Source of the DNA: Variovorax paradoxus
GTDB lineage: Bacteria > Pseudomonadota > Gammaproteobacteria > Burkholderiales > Burkholderiaceae_C
DNA: 64,000 nucleotides
Assembly (NCBI RefSeq): GCF_018614875.1
Contig: NZ_JAGGNW010000011.1
Location: forward strand, 62,001 to 126,000
Reading direction: 5' to 3'
Under the pieces are notes generated by a model that worked only from the letters and a program-made list of their open reading frames with translations, searched no databases and was not told the origin of the DNA. The stretch's first letter is position 1. Each line of letters starts with the position of its first letter. Below, in pieces: positions 1-7,343 of this stretch. The position numbers were made by a program, and so were the translations under genes.

Positions 1-998
1 GTCCCGGCGACCACGTGCTGATGTACGAGACCGGCCATTTCGCATCGCTGTGGCAGAAGATGGCCACGCGCCTTGGCCTCTCGACCGAATTCCTCGCCTG
101 GTCCGGCAAGGACGACCAATTGCCCGCCGCACCCAGCTGGCGCCGTGGCGTGCAGGCCGACCTGATCGAGGCTCGCCTGCGCAAGGACACCGAAAGGAAG
201 ATCAAGGCCGTGTGCGTGGTGCACAACGAAACCTCCACCGGCGTCACCTCCGACATCGCCTCGGTGCGCAAGGCCATCGATGCGGCCGGCCATCCGGCCC
301 TGCTGATGGTCGACAGCATCTCGGGCCTCGCGAGCGCCGATTTCCGGCACGACGAATGGGGCGTGGACGTGACCATCAGCGGCTCGCAGAAGGGCCTGAT
401 GCTGCCGCCGGGCATCAGCTTCAACGCGCTCTCGCCGCGCGCGCTCGAAACCTCGAAAAGCGCGAAGCTGCCGCGCGCCTTCTGGGCCTGGGACGAGATC
501 GTGGAGATGAACAAGGACGGCTACTGGCCCTACACGCCCAACACCAACCTGCTCTACGGGCTGTCGGAATCGCTCGACATGCTGCTTGGCGAAGGACTCG
601 ACAACGTCTTCGCGCGCCACCAGCGCTGGGCCGCCGGCGTGCGCGCGGCGGTCAATGCCTGGGGCCTGCCGATCCAGTGCGCCGACCCGGCCGTGTATTC
701 GCCCGTGCTCACCGGCGTGATCACGCCCGAAGGCGTCGATGCCGATGCGCTGCGCCGGCTCATCCACCAGCGCTTCGACCTCTCGCTGGGCACCGGCCTC
801 GGCAAGCTCAAGGGCCGCATGTTCCGCATGGGCCACCTGGGCGACAGCAACGACCTGACGCTGGTGGCCATGGTGGCGGGCGTCGAGATGGGCATGAAGC
901 TCACGGGCATCAAGCTCGCGGGCAGCGGCGTACAGGCCGCGATGGACCATTTCGCGAACCACGCGGCGGCGCCTGCCGGCCTGCAGAAGGCTGCGTAG
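1..998 (+). CDS. Serine-glyoxylate aminotransferase family protein, 5' end missing
   Basis: A class V PLP-dependent aminotransferase of the serine/alanine-glyoxylate family, which moves an amino group from serine (or alanine) to glyoxylate in C2/serine metabolism. The reading frame is open from base 3. The window begins inside the gene: the family is usually about 400 residues and roughly the first 70-80 are absent, so the GTG at 15 and ATG at 21 are internal codons. The motif SGSQKGLMLPPG carries the presumed Schiff-base lysine (codon 390-392), preceded by the cofactor-binding stretch MVDSISGLASADF. The C-terminal part FRMGHLGDSNDL is typical of the family. The next gene on the same strand follows after 111 bp that contain two strong hairpins. 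The exact substrate pair cannot be told from sequence alone. Confidence 0.85.
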   Translation, partial: PGDHVLMYETGHFASLWQKMATRLGLSTEFLAWSGKDDQLPAAPSWRRGVQADLIEARLRKDTERKIKAVCVVHNETSTGVTSDIASVRKAIDAAGHPALLMVDSISGLASADFRHDEWGVDVTISGSQKGLMLPPGISFNALSPRALETSKSAKLPRAFWAWDEIVEMNKDGYWPYTPNTNLLYGLSESLDMLLGEGLDNVFARHQRWAAGVRAAVNAWGLPIQCADPAVYSPVLTGVITPEGVDADALRRLIHQRFDLSLGTGLGKLKGRMFRMGHLGDSNDLTLVAMVAGVEMGMKLTGIKLAGSGVQAAMDHFANHAAAPAGLQKAA

Positions 999-1022
999 CC
1001 GCAAGCACAACACCGGCCGCAG

Positions 1023-1076
1023 CGCGCCGCTCGAACGGCGCGGCGGCCGCCACCTTGCCGGGCTTTCGAGCCCGGC
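1023..1076 (+). other. Two tandem hairpins between aminotransferase and Bug receptor gene
   Basis: The first hairpin pairs CGCGCCG (1023-1029) with CGGCGCG (1036-1042) around CTCGAA. The second pairs GCCGGGCT (1057-1064) with AGCCCGGC (1069-1076) around a TTCG tetraloop, which is exceptionally stable in RNA. There is no T-run after either, so this is not a classical intrinsic terminator. It could protect the 3' end of the upstream message or separate expression of the two genes. Confidence 0.5.
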
Positions 1077-1109
1077 ACGCATCGGACCCACCACACACTG
1101 GAGACAAAG

Positions 1110-2090
1110 ATGATGCAGAGACGTTCGCTGATTCAGGCCGCGGGTGCCGCGGCCGCCACGCTGGGCGTGCCCCGGCTCTTCGCACAGGAGTGGCCTTCGG
1201 GGCCGGTGCGCATCGTGGTGGGCTTTCCGCCCGGCGGCGGCACCGATGCGCTCGCGCGCGTGGTGGCCCAGAAGCTCACGGTGATGTGGAACCAGCAGGT
1301 CATCGTCGAGAACAAGGCCGGCGTGGCCGGCGTGCTGGCGGCCGAATACGTATCTCAGCAGCCCGGCGACGGCAGCACCCTGCTCATGGCGCACATCAAC
1401 AGCCACGCGCTCGCGCCCAGCCTGCAGCCCAAGCTGCGCTACAGCGTGGAGCGCGACTTCGTGCCGATCGTGCTGGTGGGCGTCACGCCCAACCTGCTGA
1501 TCGCCAGCCCGGCACAGAAGGCGCTCACCGCGAAGGACATCGTCGCGCTGTGCAAGGCCTCGCCCGGCACGGTGAGCTTCGGCTCGGCGGGCGCGGGCTC
1601 GGCGCAGCACCTGGCACTGGAGATGTTCAAGCTGCAGGCCGGGGTCGACGCGCTGCATGTGCCTTACAAGGGCAGCGGACCGTTGCTGGCCGACCTGATG
1701 GGCGGCCAGATCCAGTACAGCTTCGAAACCATGACCGCGGCCACGCCGCATGTGAAGAGCGGCCGCGTGCTGGCCGTGGCGCAAACGCGCGGCAGGCGCG
1801 CCAAGGGCCATCCGAACGTGCCGACGATGCAGGAACAGGGCTTCGCGGGTTTCGAGGCCACCACCTGGTACGGCCTCGCGGGACCGGGCAAGCTGCCGCA
1901 GCCGGTGGCGGACAAGGTCAACCGCGACGTCAACACGGTGCTCGCGATGCCCGACGTGCAGGAAAAGCTCGACACCTATGGCGCCGAGGATGGCGGGGGG
2001 TCGCAGGACAAGTTCAAGCAGTTCATCTCTACCGAGATTGCCAAGTGGGCCAAGGTTGTGAAGGATGGCAAGGTGCATGTGGATACCTGA
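1110..2090 (+). CDS. Bug/TctC-family periplasmic solute receptor
   Basis: A 326-residue tripartite tricarboxylate transporter receptor of the Bug family, which is greatly expanded in Burkholderiales. It should bind a carboxylate or related small molecule in the periplasm. The N-terminus MMQRRSLIQAAGAAAATLGV fits a signal peptide (RRS then a hydrophobic run, probable cleavage after LFAQ). The family hallmark near the mature start, VRIVVGFPPGGGTDALAR, is clear, and the C-terminal half has the usual TWYGLAGPGKLP stretch. GGAGA seven bases before the ATG at 1110 supports the start; the adjacent ATG at 1113 is possible. No TctA/TctB membrane genes are next to it, so like most Bug proteins it is an orphan receptor. 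The ligand is unknown. Confidence 0.93.
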   Translation: MMQRRSLIQAAGAAAATLGVPRLFAQEWPSGPVRIVVGFPPGGGTDALARVVAQKLTVMWNQQVIVENKAGVAGVLAAEYVSQQPGDGSTLLMAHINSHALAPSLQPKLRYSVERDFVPIVLVGVTPNLLIASPAQKALTAKDIVALCKASPGTVSFGSAGAGSAQHLALEMFKLQAGVDALHVPYKGSGPLLADLMGGQIQYSFETMTAATPHVKSGRVLAVAQTRGRRAKGHPNVPTMQEQGFAGFEATTWYGLAGPGKLPQPVADKVNRDVNTVLAMPDVQEKLDTYGAEDGGGSQDKFKQFISTEIAKWAKVVKDGKVHVDT

Positions 2091-2097
2091 AGTCTTT

Positions 2098-2265
2098 GTT
2101 CAGGGCGCGATCGTTGGAAAGAGCAGTCGTTGATCGGCGGTACACCCAGAGCGTGCCCTGGTGCACAGGGCATCGGGTGCTCCCCGCAGCGAAATCAAGG
2201 AGGAGCCGAAGGCGGGGGACATTCGCGGAGGGGAGTACCCGGTGGCCTGTGCACGCGCCCTGAAC
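2098..2265 (+). repeat. Composite palindromic repeat, copy 1 (linker plus palindrome B)
   Basis: The element is bounded by perfect 11-bp terminal inverted repeats, GTTCAGGGCGC (2098-2108) and GCGCCCTGAAC (2255-2265). Inside is a linker (2109-2160) and a long imperfect palindrome whose 25-nt arms (2161-2185 and 2230-2254) match at 22 of 25 positions when folded. The palindrome surrounds a 44-nt core (2186-2229) containing AAGGAGGAG and the mini-hairpin GCC-GAA-GGC. Related copies lie at 10624-10864 and, inverted, at 28653-28923. It fills the gap between the Bug gene and the hydratase gene. Short open frames through it are treated as non-coding. Confidence 0.85.
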
Positions 2266-2305
2266 GCCCTTCGAAAGCAAGCACCCCACCCTACGAAGCA
2301 CCTGA

Positions 2306-2317
2306 CAAAATCGCCGC
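2306..2317 (+). promoter_or_regulatory. Candidate -10 box directly before a start codon (possible leaderless mRNA)
   Basis: CAAAAT (2306-2311) followed by six bases and then the ATG at 2318, with no Shine-Dalgarno sequence. The same geometry is seen before the genes at 39802 and 47751. No convincing -35 box is visible, so this is the weakest of the three. Confidence 0.3.
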
Positions 2318-3091
2318 ATGAACTCATCGATGACAGCCCTCGCCGACGCACTGATCGCCGCGCGTCGAAACAACCGCACCCTCGACGCCGCTCCCTGGAC
2401 CGATGCGCTGCAACACGCAACCCAGGCCTATGAAGTGCAGGACGCCGTGGCCGCCGCGCTCGGCTGGTTCGGTGGCGACGGCGCCGTCCCCCGCCATTGG
2501 AAATCCGGTGGCGGCTCGCGCAGCGCCACGCTCACGCATGCGCCGCTGCCTCCGGCCGGCGTGCGCCAGAGCCCGGCCGATTTCAACGACCTCGCGTTCC
2601 ACACGCCCGGCATCGAGTCCGAGATCGCGCTGCGGCTCGGCCAGGACGTGACGCCCGCGCAAGCCGCGAAGCTCGACCACGGCGACGCGGCCTCGCTCAT
2701 CGATGCGATGGCTGTTTCAGTCGAGATCGTCGACTCGCGCTGGCAGGACCTGGCCGCCACGCCCGCGCTGCTGCGCCTTGCCGATTCGCAAGTGCACGGC
2801 GCATTGGTGCTTGGCGAATGGCAGCTCTATGCCGCGGTCGACTGGGCTTCGCAGCGCTGCGAAACGAAGGTCGGCGGCGCCGAGGCCGTGGTGCGCGAAG
2901 GCACGCATCCGCTGGCCGACCCCGCATGGTTGCTGCCGACCTGGCTGCGCCACGTCACGCGCCATGGCCGCACCGCGCCCGCCGGTACCGTGGTCACCAC
3001 CGGCTCGTGGGTCGGCATCGTGCCCTGCCGCCGCGGCGATCAGGTGACGGCAGGTTTTCCCGGCATCGGCTCGGTGCGCCTGATCGTGTAG
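2318..3091 (+). CDS. 2-keto-4-pentenoate hydratase / FAH-family protein
   Basis: A 257-residue member of the hydratase/decarboxylase branch of the fumarylacetoacetate hydrolase superfamily, to which MhpD-type hydratases of aromatic meta-cleavage belong. The stretch HTPGIESEIALRLGQDVT and the later SVEIVDSRW match the usual pattern for the metal-binding glutamates and active-site loop of these enzymes; VVTTGSWVGIVPCRRGD near the C-terminus is the conserved strand before the end. No other aromatic-ring gene is adjacent, so the substrate is unknown. It lacks a ribosome-binding site and may be leaderless. Its last 52 bp overlap the 3' end of the convergent LysR gene. MNSS at 2318 is taken as the start; MTAL at 2330 is an alternative. 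Confidence 0.8.
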   Translation: MNSSMTALADALIAARRNNRTLDAAPWTDALQHATQAYEVQDAVAAALGWFGGDGAVPRHWKSGGGSRSATLTHAPLPPAGVRQSPADFNDLAFHTPGIESEIALRLGQDVTPAQAAKLDHGDAASLIDAMAVSVEIVDSRWQDLAATPALLRLADSQVHGALVLGEWQLYAAVDWASQRCETKVGGAEAVVREGTHPLADPAWLLPTWLRHVTRHGRTAPAGTVVTTGSWVGIVPCRRGDQVTAGFPGIGSVRLIV

Positions 3092-4002
3092 CGCCCTCCT
3101 CCCACGCCCGAGCACGCCAGCAGGAAGTCGAGCACCGCGCGCACCCGCGCCGGCAGGGTGCCGGCCTTGCCGATGTAGACCGCATGGATCGGCTCCACCT
3201 CGCCCGGATTGAATTCCTCGAGCAGCGGCACCAGACGGCCCGCGTCGAGGTCGTGCTGGATGTGATACAGCGACAGCCGCGCCACGCCTGCGCCGGCAAT
3301 GGCCAGCTGGCGCAGGGTTTCGCCGTCGGCCGCGCGCACCGGTCCGGCCACGGGCAGCGCAATCATTCGCCCGTCCACGCGCAGCGGCCAGTCGGGCGTG
3401 CTGCGGCGGTAACTCCAGCCCAGGCGGTTGTGCGCTTCCAGTTCCTGCGGCGTGCGCGGCGTGCCGTATTTGGCAAGGTAGCCGGGCGAGGCCACGATGG
3501 ACTGGCTGGTCTCGCCCAGGCGCCGCGCCACCAGATCGGACGACGGCAGCTGGCCCCAGCGGATCGCAATGTCGGCGCGCTCGTCCATCAGGTCGACGAT
3601 GCGGTCGGTCAGCGCGATGTCCAGCGTGATCTGCGGATGCAACTCGAGCAGGCGCGGCACCAGCGGCACCAGCTTGTGGTGCCCGAAGGACACGCTCGCG
3701 TTGATGCTCACGCGCCCGCGCGGCGCGGCGCCCGCCGCGGCGCAGCGTTCGGCCTCGTCCATGTCGGCCAGCACGCGCGTGCTGCGCTCGTAGAAGTGCA
3801 GGCCTTCGGGCGTGAGCTGCAGCTTGCGCGTGGAGCGGTGCACCAGCTGAATGCCCAGCCGCAGTTCGAGCCGTGCCACGAGCTTGCTCACGGCGGAAGG
3901 CGTCATGCCGAGCAGCCGCGCCGCCGCCGAGAATCCGCCGGATTCGACCACTTGCACGAAGGCTTCCATTTCGCCGGAGCGATTGACGTCGATACGCGGC
4001 AT
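3040..4002 (-). CDS. LysR-family transcriptional regulator
   Basis: A 320-residue LysR regulator: N-terminal winged helix-turn-helix (GGFSAAARLLGMTPSAVSKL, about residues 22-41), then a substrate-binding effector domain. The effector domain has DERADIAIRWG and the ADGETLRQLAIAGAGVARL region common in the DsdC/AaeR-like subgroup. AAGGA lies seven bases before the ATG. It is divergent from the MFS exporter gene at 4095, with a 92-bp gap carrying an inverted repeat, so it most likely regulates that exporter and the aldo-keto reductase behind it. Its 3' end overlaps the convergent hydratase gene by 52 bp. The inducer is not predictable. Confidence 0.92.
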   Translation of the reverse strand: MPRIDVNRSGEMEAFVQVVESGGFSAAARLLGMTPSAVSKLVARLELRLGIQLVHRSTRKLQLTPEGLHFYERSTRVLADMDEAERCAAAGAAPRGRVSINASVSFGHHKLVPLVPRLLELHPQITLDIALTDRIVDLMDERADIAIRWGQLPSSDLVARRLGETSQSIVASPGYLAKYGTPRTPQELEAHNRLGWSYRRSTPDWPLRVDGRMIALPVAGPVRAADGETLRQLAIAGAGVARLSLYHIQHDLDAGRLVPLLEEFNPGEVEPIHAVYIGKAGTLPARVRAVLDFLLACSGVGGGRYTIRRTEPMPGKPAVT

Positions 4003-4010
4003 GGTGGGTC

Positions 4011-4035
4011 CTTGTCTGTGACTTCAATTCACAAG
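4011..4035. promoter_or_regulatory. Candidate LysR operator in divergent promoter region
   Basis: Nested inverted repeats CTTGT (4011-4015)/ACAAG (4031-4035) and TGTGA (4017-4021)/TCACA (4029-4033) with N7 between the inner arms. It lies just upstream of the LysR gene start (4002) and 60 bp before the MFS start (4095), where a LysR autoregulatory site would be expected. Confidence 0.4.
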
Positions 4036-4094
4036 TGCATGTAGCAGCGGCATTCTAGTCACCGAGGCCGGATGCCCGCACAGTACAGGACATC

Positions 4095-5288
4095 ATGCCA
4101 ATCGCTCTACTCGCCCTTACCGCCGGTGCCTTCGGAATAGGCACCACCGAATTCGTCATCATGGGCCTGCTGATGCAGGTGTCGGCGGATCTCCACGTCT
4201 CCATCACGGCCGCCGGCCTGCTGATCTCGGGCTATGCGCTCGGCGTCGCGGTCGGCGCGCCCGTGCTTACCATCGCCACCCGCAAGCTGCCGCGCAAGAC
4301 CGTGCTGCTTGCGCTGATGGCGATCTTCACGCTCAGCAACCTGGCCTGCGCGCTGGCGCCCAACTACGAGTTGCTGATGGCCGCGCGCGTGCTCACCTCG
4401 CTCGCGCACGGCACCTTCTTCGGCGTGGGCTCGGTGGTGGCCACCGGGCTGGTGCCGCCGGAGCGCCGCGCCTCGGCCATCGCGATCATGTTCACCGGCC
4501 TCACGGCCGCCATGCTGCTGGGCGTGCCGGCCGGCGCCTGGCTCGGGCTGCAGTACGGCTGGCGCGCCACCTTCTGGGCGGTGACGCTGATCGGCATGCT
4601 GGCCTTTGCCGTGCTCGCGCTGTTCGTGCCCCGCGTCAGCGGCGAAGCCAAGGCGGTGCCGCTGCGCGACGAGCTGGCGGTGCTCGCGCGGCCGCAGGTG
4701 CTGCTCGGCCTGGCGATGACGGTGCTCGGCTACGCGGGCGTGTTCGTGGTGTTCACCTACATCCAGCCCTTGCTGACGCAGCTGACCGGCCTGCCCGAAT
4801 CGGCCGTGTCGCCGATTCTGCTGGTGTTTGGCGGGGGCCTTGCCGTCGGCAACCTGCTTGGCGGCAGGCTGGCGGACAAGTCGACGATGCCCGCCGTGCT
4901 CGGCACGCTGGTGGCGCTGGCCGCGGTGCTTGGCGCGATGCAGTTCACCATCGGAACACCGTTCACGGCCGTGGTGTTCGTCGGCCTGCTCGGCATCGCT
5001 TCCTTCGCCACCGTGGCGCCGATGCAGCTGCGCGTGCTCGAGAAGGCCTCGGGCGCGGGACAGAACCTGGCGTCGAGCCTCAACATCGCGGCCTTCAACC
5101 TGGGCAATGCGCTTGGCGCGTGGGTGGGCGGCGTGGTCATCGACCATGGCCCGGGCCTGCTCGCGCTCGGCTGGGTGGCCGCGCTGCTCACGCTGGCCGG
5201 GCTGGCGATCGCGCTCTGGAGCCGTTCGCTCGACCGGCGCGAAAACAGCAGCGGACTGCAGACCGATTGCGCTTCGGTGCAGTCCTGA
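4095..5288 (+). CDS. MFS transporter, DHA1 (sugar efflux/AraJ-like) family
   Basis: A 397-residue, 12-helix major facilitator exporter of the inner membrane. The start FGIGTTEFVIMGLLMQVSAD is diagnostic of the AraJ/YdhP/SotB-like branch of drug:H+ antiporters, and the loop between helices 2 and 3 (TRKLPRKTVLL) matches the MFS signature region. Members export arabinose, drugs or small metabolites. It is divergent from a LysR gene and followed 39 bp later by an aldo-keto reductase on the same strand, a pairing often seen in stress or xenobiotic responses. The substrate is unknown. The sequence shows no lesions and has the same base composition as its neighbours. Confidence 0.93.
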   Translation: MPIALLALTAGAFGIGTTEFVIMGLLMQVSADLHVSITAAGLLISGYALGVAVGAPVLTIATRKLPRKTVLLALMAIFTLSNLACALAPNYELLMAARVLTSLAHGTFFGVGSVVATGLVPPERRASAIAIMFTGLTAAMLLGVPAGAWLGLQYGWRATFWAVTLIGMLAFAVLALFVPRVSGEAKAVPLRDELAVLARPQVLLGLAMTVLGYAGVFVVFTYIQPLLTQLTGLPESAVSPILLVFGGGLAVGNLLGGRLADKSTMPAVLGTLVALAAVLGAMQFTIGTPFTAVVFVGLLGIASFATVAPMQLRVLEKASGAGQNLASSLNIAAFNLGNALGAWVGGVVIDHGPGLLALGWVAALLTLAGLAIALWSRSLDRRENSSGLQTDCASVQS

Positions 5289-5327
5289 ATTCCCATCTCT
5301 TTTTTTCAGCTACCGCAAAGACAAATC

Positions 5328-6359
5328 ATGGAACAACGCTTTCTCGGCCGCTCCGGCTTCAAGGTCCCCGCACTCGGCTTCGGCGCCGGCACCTTCGGCG
5401 GACAGGGCCCGCTCTTCAGCGCCTGGGGCAACACCGATGTCGAGGGCGCGCGCAGCATCGTCGACCTGGCGCTGGATGCCGGCGTGACGCTGTTCGACAC
5501 GGCCGACGTGTATTCGAACGGCGCGTCGGAATCGATCCTCGGTGCCGCGCTCAAGGGCCGACGCGACAAGGCCATCATCTCGACCAAACTCGCGCTGCGC
5601 GCCGGCGACGGGCCGAACGACGTCGGTGCCTCGCGCCACCACCTGATCGCCGCGACCGACGCCGCACTGAAGCGCCTGGACACCGACTACATCGACATCC
5701 TCCAGCTGCACGCCTTCGATGCGATGACCCCGGTCGAGATGGTGCTCGACACGCTCGACGACCTGGTGCGCGCAGGCAAGGTGCGGCTGATCGGCGCATC
5801 CAACTTCTCGGGCTGGCAGCTGATGAAATCGCTCTCGGCCTCCGACCGGCTCGGGCTGCAGCGCTTCGTGGCCAACCAGACCTATTACTCGCTGATCGGC
5901 CGCGACTATGAATTCGAACTGATGCCGCTGGGCATCGACCAGGGCCTGGGCGCCATCGTCTGGAGCCCGCTCGGCTGGGGCCGGCTGACCGGCAAGGTGC
6001 GGCGCGGCCAGCCGCTGCCAGCCGGAAGCCGGCTGCATGAAACCGCCGGCTTCGCGCCGCCGGTGGACGACGAGCGCCTGTACCGCGTGGTCGATGCGAT
6101 GGACCAGGTGGCCGAGGAAACCGGCAAGACCTTGCCGCAGATCGCGCTCAACTGGCTGCTGCAGCGGCCCACCGTGTCGAGCGTGCTGATCGGTGCGCGC
6201 AACGAGGATCAGCTCAGGCAGAACCTGGGCGCGCTCGGCTGGCAGCTCACGACCGAGCAGTTGCAACGGCTCGATGCCGCGAGCGCGGTGACGCCGCCCT
6301 ACCCGTACTACCCGTACTGGAACGGACAGTTCGCGGAGCGCAGTCCGGTGGCGGTGTGA
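5328..6359 (+). CDS. Aldo/keto reductase
   Basis: A 343-residue NADPH-dependent aldo/keto reductase with a (beta/alpha)8 barrel, which reduces aldehydes or ketones in the cytoplasm. The catalytic tetrad is visible: Asp57 and Tyr62 in FDTADVYSNGASE, Lys87 in STKLALR and His128 in LQLHAFD. SNFSGWQ and the C-terminal SVLIGARNEDQLRQNL cofactor-binding segment are also present. Length and motifs fit the YajO/Tas-like AKR groups. It probably shares a message with the MFS gene 39 bp upstream and ends 18 bp before the convergent AraC gene. An aromatic-rich tail (PPYPYYPYWNGQF) follows the barrel. The substrate is unknown. Confidence 0.94.
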   Translation: MEQRFLGRSGFKVPALGFGAGTFGGQGPLFSAWGNTDVEGARSIVDLALDAGVTLFDTADVYSNGASESILGAALKGRRDKAIISTKLALRAGDGPNDVGASRHHLIAATDAALKRLDTDYIDILQLHAFDAMTPVEMVLDTLDDLVRAGKVRLIGASNFSGWQLMKSLSASDRLGLQRFVANQTYYSLIGRDYEFELMPLGIDQGLGAIVWSPLGWGRLTGKVRRGQPLPAGSRLHETAGFAPPVDDERLYRVVDAMDQVAEETGKTLPQIALNWLLQRPTVSSVLIGARNEDQLRQNLGALGWQLTTEQLQRLDAASAVTPPYPYYPYWNGQFAERSPVAV

Positions 6360-6377
6360 CCTGAAAGGTCGTGAATA

Positions 6378-7202
6378 TCAGGCATGCAGACCCGTTTTCA
6401 TGCCGCGTTGCAGCAGAAGTTTGCTCGGCGGAACCCCGACCAGCCGCATGACCATGGCGGAGAAAGCGCTGGCGCTGGAGTAGCCGAGTTCGTCCGAGAT
6501 CTGCCCCATGGACATGCCCTTGGCGGCCAGTGTCAAAGCGCGTGCCAGGAGAACCTGCTGGCGCCAGTCGCTGAAGCTGCTACCGATTCCTTGGCGAAAC
6601 AGACGGTGAATCGTGCTCACGCTAGCGCCGGCTTCGTGTGCGAGGGATGCCAGAGAACGATCCAGCGCCGGGTCGTTCAGAAAGGATTCGCAGAACGCAC
6701 GCAGACGCCGTTCCTTCGGTAGCGCGATGCCCAATGGCAACGAAGGTGCTCTCCTGAGTTCTGCAAGCGTCAGGGAACAGAGGCTGCGATACCGGCCAGC
6801 GTCCCCCGGCTCCGCGTCCTGTTCGGACAAGGCCAAGATCAGTTCTCGGAGCAATGGTTCGACCTCGATCACTCGGCATTCCTGCCAGTCAAGGCGACCC
6901 GTCGGCAGCAGATAGACGGAGTGCAGTTGCGCGTTCTCCAGCACCGTCGCGGCGTGCTGAACGGCAGGCGGAATCCAGACGGCGCGCCACGGCGGAACGA
7001 CATAGGCGACATCCAGGGTCGACACGCGTGCGACCCCGCCACTTGAAAACACCATCTGAGCCCACGGATGCTGGTGCGGGTGCACTTCCGTATGGGCACG
7101 GTGATGCCTTGGGGTGCAACGCAGCGGGCGCTCGAGCGTCGGCGCGAAAAGATCCGCGTCCATCGGTGGAACGCTGCGTTTGACAGATCGAGGGCGTGAC
7201 AT
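6378..7202 (-). CDS. AraC-family regulator with N-terminal cupin
   Basis: A 274-residue AraC/XylS regulator with an N-terminal cupin sensor (HHRAHTEVHPHQHPWAQMVF; three closely spaced histidines) and a C-terminal double helix-turn-helix (SLASLAHEAGASVSTIHRLF, then MGQISDELGYSSASAFSAMV). The arrangement and the divergent MFS gene 141 bp away resemble E. coli NimR/NimT, where the regulator represses an exporter. That role is inference. No clear ribosome-binding site precedes the ATG at 7202; an ATG at residue 14 is possible. The gene and its partner have visibly lower G+C and less biased codons than the flanks, suggesting acquisition as a unit. Confidence 0.9.
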   Translation of the reverse strand: MSRPRSVKRSVPPMDADLFAPTLERPLRCTPRHHRAHTEVHPHQHPWAQMVFSSGGVARVSTLDVAYVVPPWRAVWIPPAVQHAATVLENAQLHSVYLLPTGRLDWQECRVIEVEPLLRELILALSEQDAEPGDAGRYRSLCSLTLAELRRAPSLPLGIALPKERRLRAFCESFLNDPALDRSLASLAHEAGASVSTIHRLFRQGIGSSFSDWRQQVLLARALTLAAKGMSMGQISDELGYSSASAFSAMVMRLVGVPPSKLLLQRGMKTGLHA

Positions 7203-7239
7203 CTATTCGATAGAAGTTGAATTTCCTTCGACAGGAAAT
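7203..7239. promoter_or_regulatory. Candidate AraC operator in divergent region
   Basis: In the 141-bp AraC/MFS gap, CTAT-TCG-ATAG (7203-7213) lies next to the inverted repeat ATTTCC (7221-7226)/GGAAAT (7234-7239). The block is more A+T-rich than its surroundings. It is a plausible binding site for the adjacent AraC protein; the assignment rests only on position and symmetry. Confidence 0.3.
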
Positions 7240-7343
7240 CATAGCCCCAATGCATACAGTGATCGCGGGAGGCAAGACAGTGGCGATCCGCGATGTCCGC
7301 CATGGCCTCGCCTACGAACCACGTTTCTTGGAGGATTTCGCTC

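Noticed and set aside
1110..2090. Full TctABC transporter locus
   Set aside because: Only the receptor gene is present; no TctA or TctB gene lies near it.
2161..2254. Palindromes considered as intrinsic terminators
   Set aside because: There is no U-tract after the stem, the arms are long and imperfect, and the core is conserved more than the arms. This does not fit a terminator.
2130..2433. Short open frames in and next to repeat copy 1 (and the equivalents in copies 2 and 3)
   Set aside because: All frames through the palindromes are short and their conservation is explained by the repeat. No initiation signals or family resemblance were seen.
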